Positions 6,395-6,656 of a DNA stretch of 6,656 nucleotides are shown piece after piece. Where the stretch lies: assembly GCA_028707375.1 (NCBI GenBank), contig JAQWCB010000052.1:1-6656 (forward strand). Reading direction: 5' to 3'. The notes under the pieces are model-generated. The model was not told the origin of the DNA. It did not search any database and saw only the letters and a program-made list of their open reading frames with translations. Origin of the DNA: Bacilli bacterium (lineage in GTDB: Bacteria; Bacillota_I; Bacilli_A; RFN20; CAG-288). Position 1 is the first letter of the stretch. Every line of letters starts with the position of its first letter. Both the position numbers and the translations under genes were made by a program.

Positions 6395-6656
6395 ATAGAT
6401 ACATTCCTTTGCGCAAATTGTAATTCGTGCACGAGATGAGAGCATAATCGTCAACAATAGCAAAAGCACTAACGTAAATGGAGGTAATAGTATCTCCTTC
6501 TATTACATAGAATAGTTTTGAATATTCTTGGCTATTGTATATACTAGCAGCAACGCATATTTGCGATGCATAGTGTTCTTTGACTATCTCAACAGAACAA
6601 ATAGAATTATGATTGACAAGAGTGTCGCAATTTGTTGTTACAAAATTGGCCTTAAT
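6381..6656 (-). CDS. C-terminal 91 codons of an unrecognised protein, first visible gene of the transporter operon (5' end outside window)
   Basis: The minus strand is open from the window edge at 6656 to TAA 6383-6381, giving 91 residues. No start codon context is visible because the gene begins beyond the window. The sequence is rich in short alternating hydrophobic and polar stretches, for example SKLFYVIEGDTITSIYVSAF and DDYALISCTNYNLRKGMYLY, which suggests beta strands. There are three cysteines (in TTNCDT, SICSVE and QICVAA) plus one near the end (SCTN). No transmembrane segment is seen in this part. The family is not recognised. The frame is credible as a gene because it runs unbroken into the ATPase start, and its overlap (14 bases) equals that between ATPase and permease. 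Its position suggests an accessory subunit, substrate or sensor of the transporter, but the sequence does not show which. Confidence 0.65.
   Translation of the reverse strand: MKANFVTTNCDTLVNHNSICSVEIVKEHYASQICVAASIYNSQEYSKLFYVIEGDTITSIYVSAFAIVDDYALISCTNYNLRKGMYLYAYE
6405..6410 (-). promoter_or_regulatory. Ribosome-binding site of the ATPase gene
   Basis: AAAGGA, ten bases before ATG 6394 and sixteen before ATG 6388. This favours 6394. It lies inside the last codons of the upstream gene. Confidence 0.55.

Noticed and set aside
6395..6469. Longer ATPase start with a hydrophobic leader (MLLLLLTIML)
   Set aside because: This stretch is the out-of-frame shadow of the upstream gene; cytoplasmic ATPases have no signal peptide.
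1..6656. Mycoplasma genetic code (TGA = Trp)
   Set aside because: The ATPase and adaptor end at TGA in the expected places and the MutS tryptophans use TGG, so the standard bacterial code fits.
1..6656. CRISPR arrays, tRNA or rRNA genes, insertion sequences or attachment sites
   Set aside because: No regular repeat-spacer array, tRNA-like cloverleaf, transposase motif or paired terminal repeat was seen in the small non-coding space available.

Overview
The window reads like the chromosome of a low-GC Gram-positive bacterium (Bacilli or a walled relative of the Mollicutes). The MutS/MutL pair is of Firmicutes type, Shine-Dalgarno sites are purine-rich, and the ABC transporter is a MacB-type system of the kind found in cells with one membrane. 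TAA, TAG and TGA all serve as stops and the MutS tryptophans are TGG, so the Mycoplasma code (TGA = Trp) is not in use. The species cannot be named from this sequence. Every supported gene is on the minus strand, so the window is described here in the direction of transcription, from 6656 down to 1.

Region A (6656-3489) is a tightly packed accessory operon. It starts with the last 91 codons of an unrecognised protein that enters from beyond the window (6656-6381). Next come a MacB/LolD-type ABC ATPase (6394-5732), a four-helix MacB/FtsX-type permease (5745-4597), and a short membrane-anchored protein that looks like an HlyD/MacA adaptor without its coiled-coil hairpin (4596-3814). Last is a small fifth reading frame (3842-3489) with a good ribosome-binding site but an in-frame TAA after 28 codons. 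Neighbouring genes overlap by 14, 14, 0 and 29 bases in the sense of stop against start, which suggests translational coupling. ATPase, permease and adaptor should form one envelope transporter. Its substrate (peptide, lipid or drug) cannot be read from the sequence.

Region B (3488-3348) is a 141-base AT-rich gap holding a perfect extended -10 promoter for mutS. An interrupted inverted repeat overlaps it, and no convincing terminator is present.

Region C (3347-1) is the mismatch-repair pair. mutS is complete (853 aa) and is followed after a single base by mutL, of which the first 261 codons are in the window. MutS recognises mismatches and MutL is the ATP-driven partner that passes the signal on. 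Hand counts on sampled 60-base lines give about 41% GC in mutS and about 27% in the transporter operon, so the operon looks like a compositionally distinct block next to core genes.

The observations most worth pursuing are the interrupted fifth gene, the hairpin-less adaptor, and the unknown first gene of the operon.
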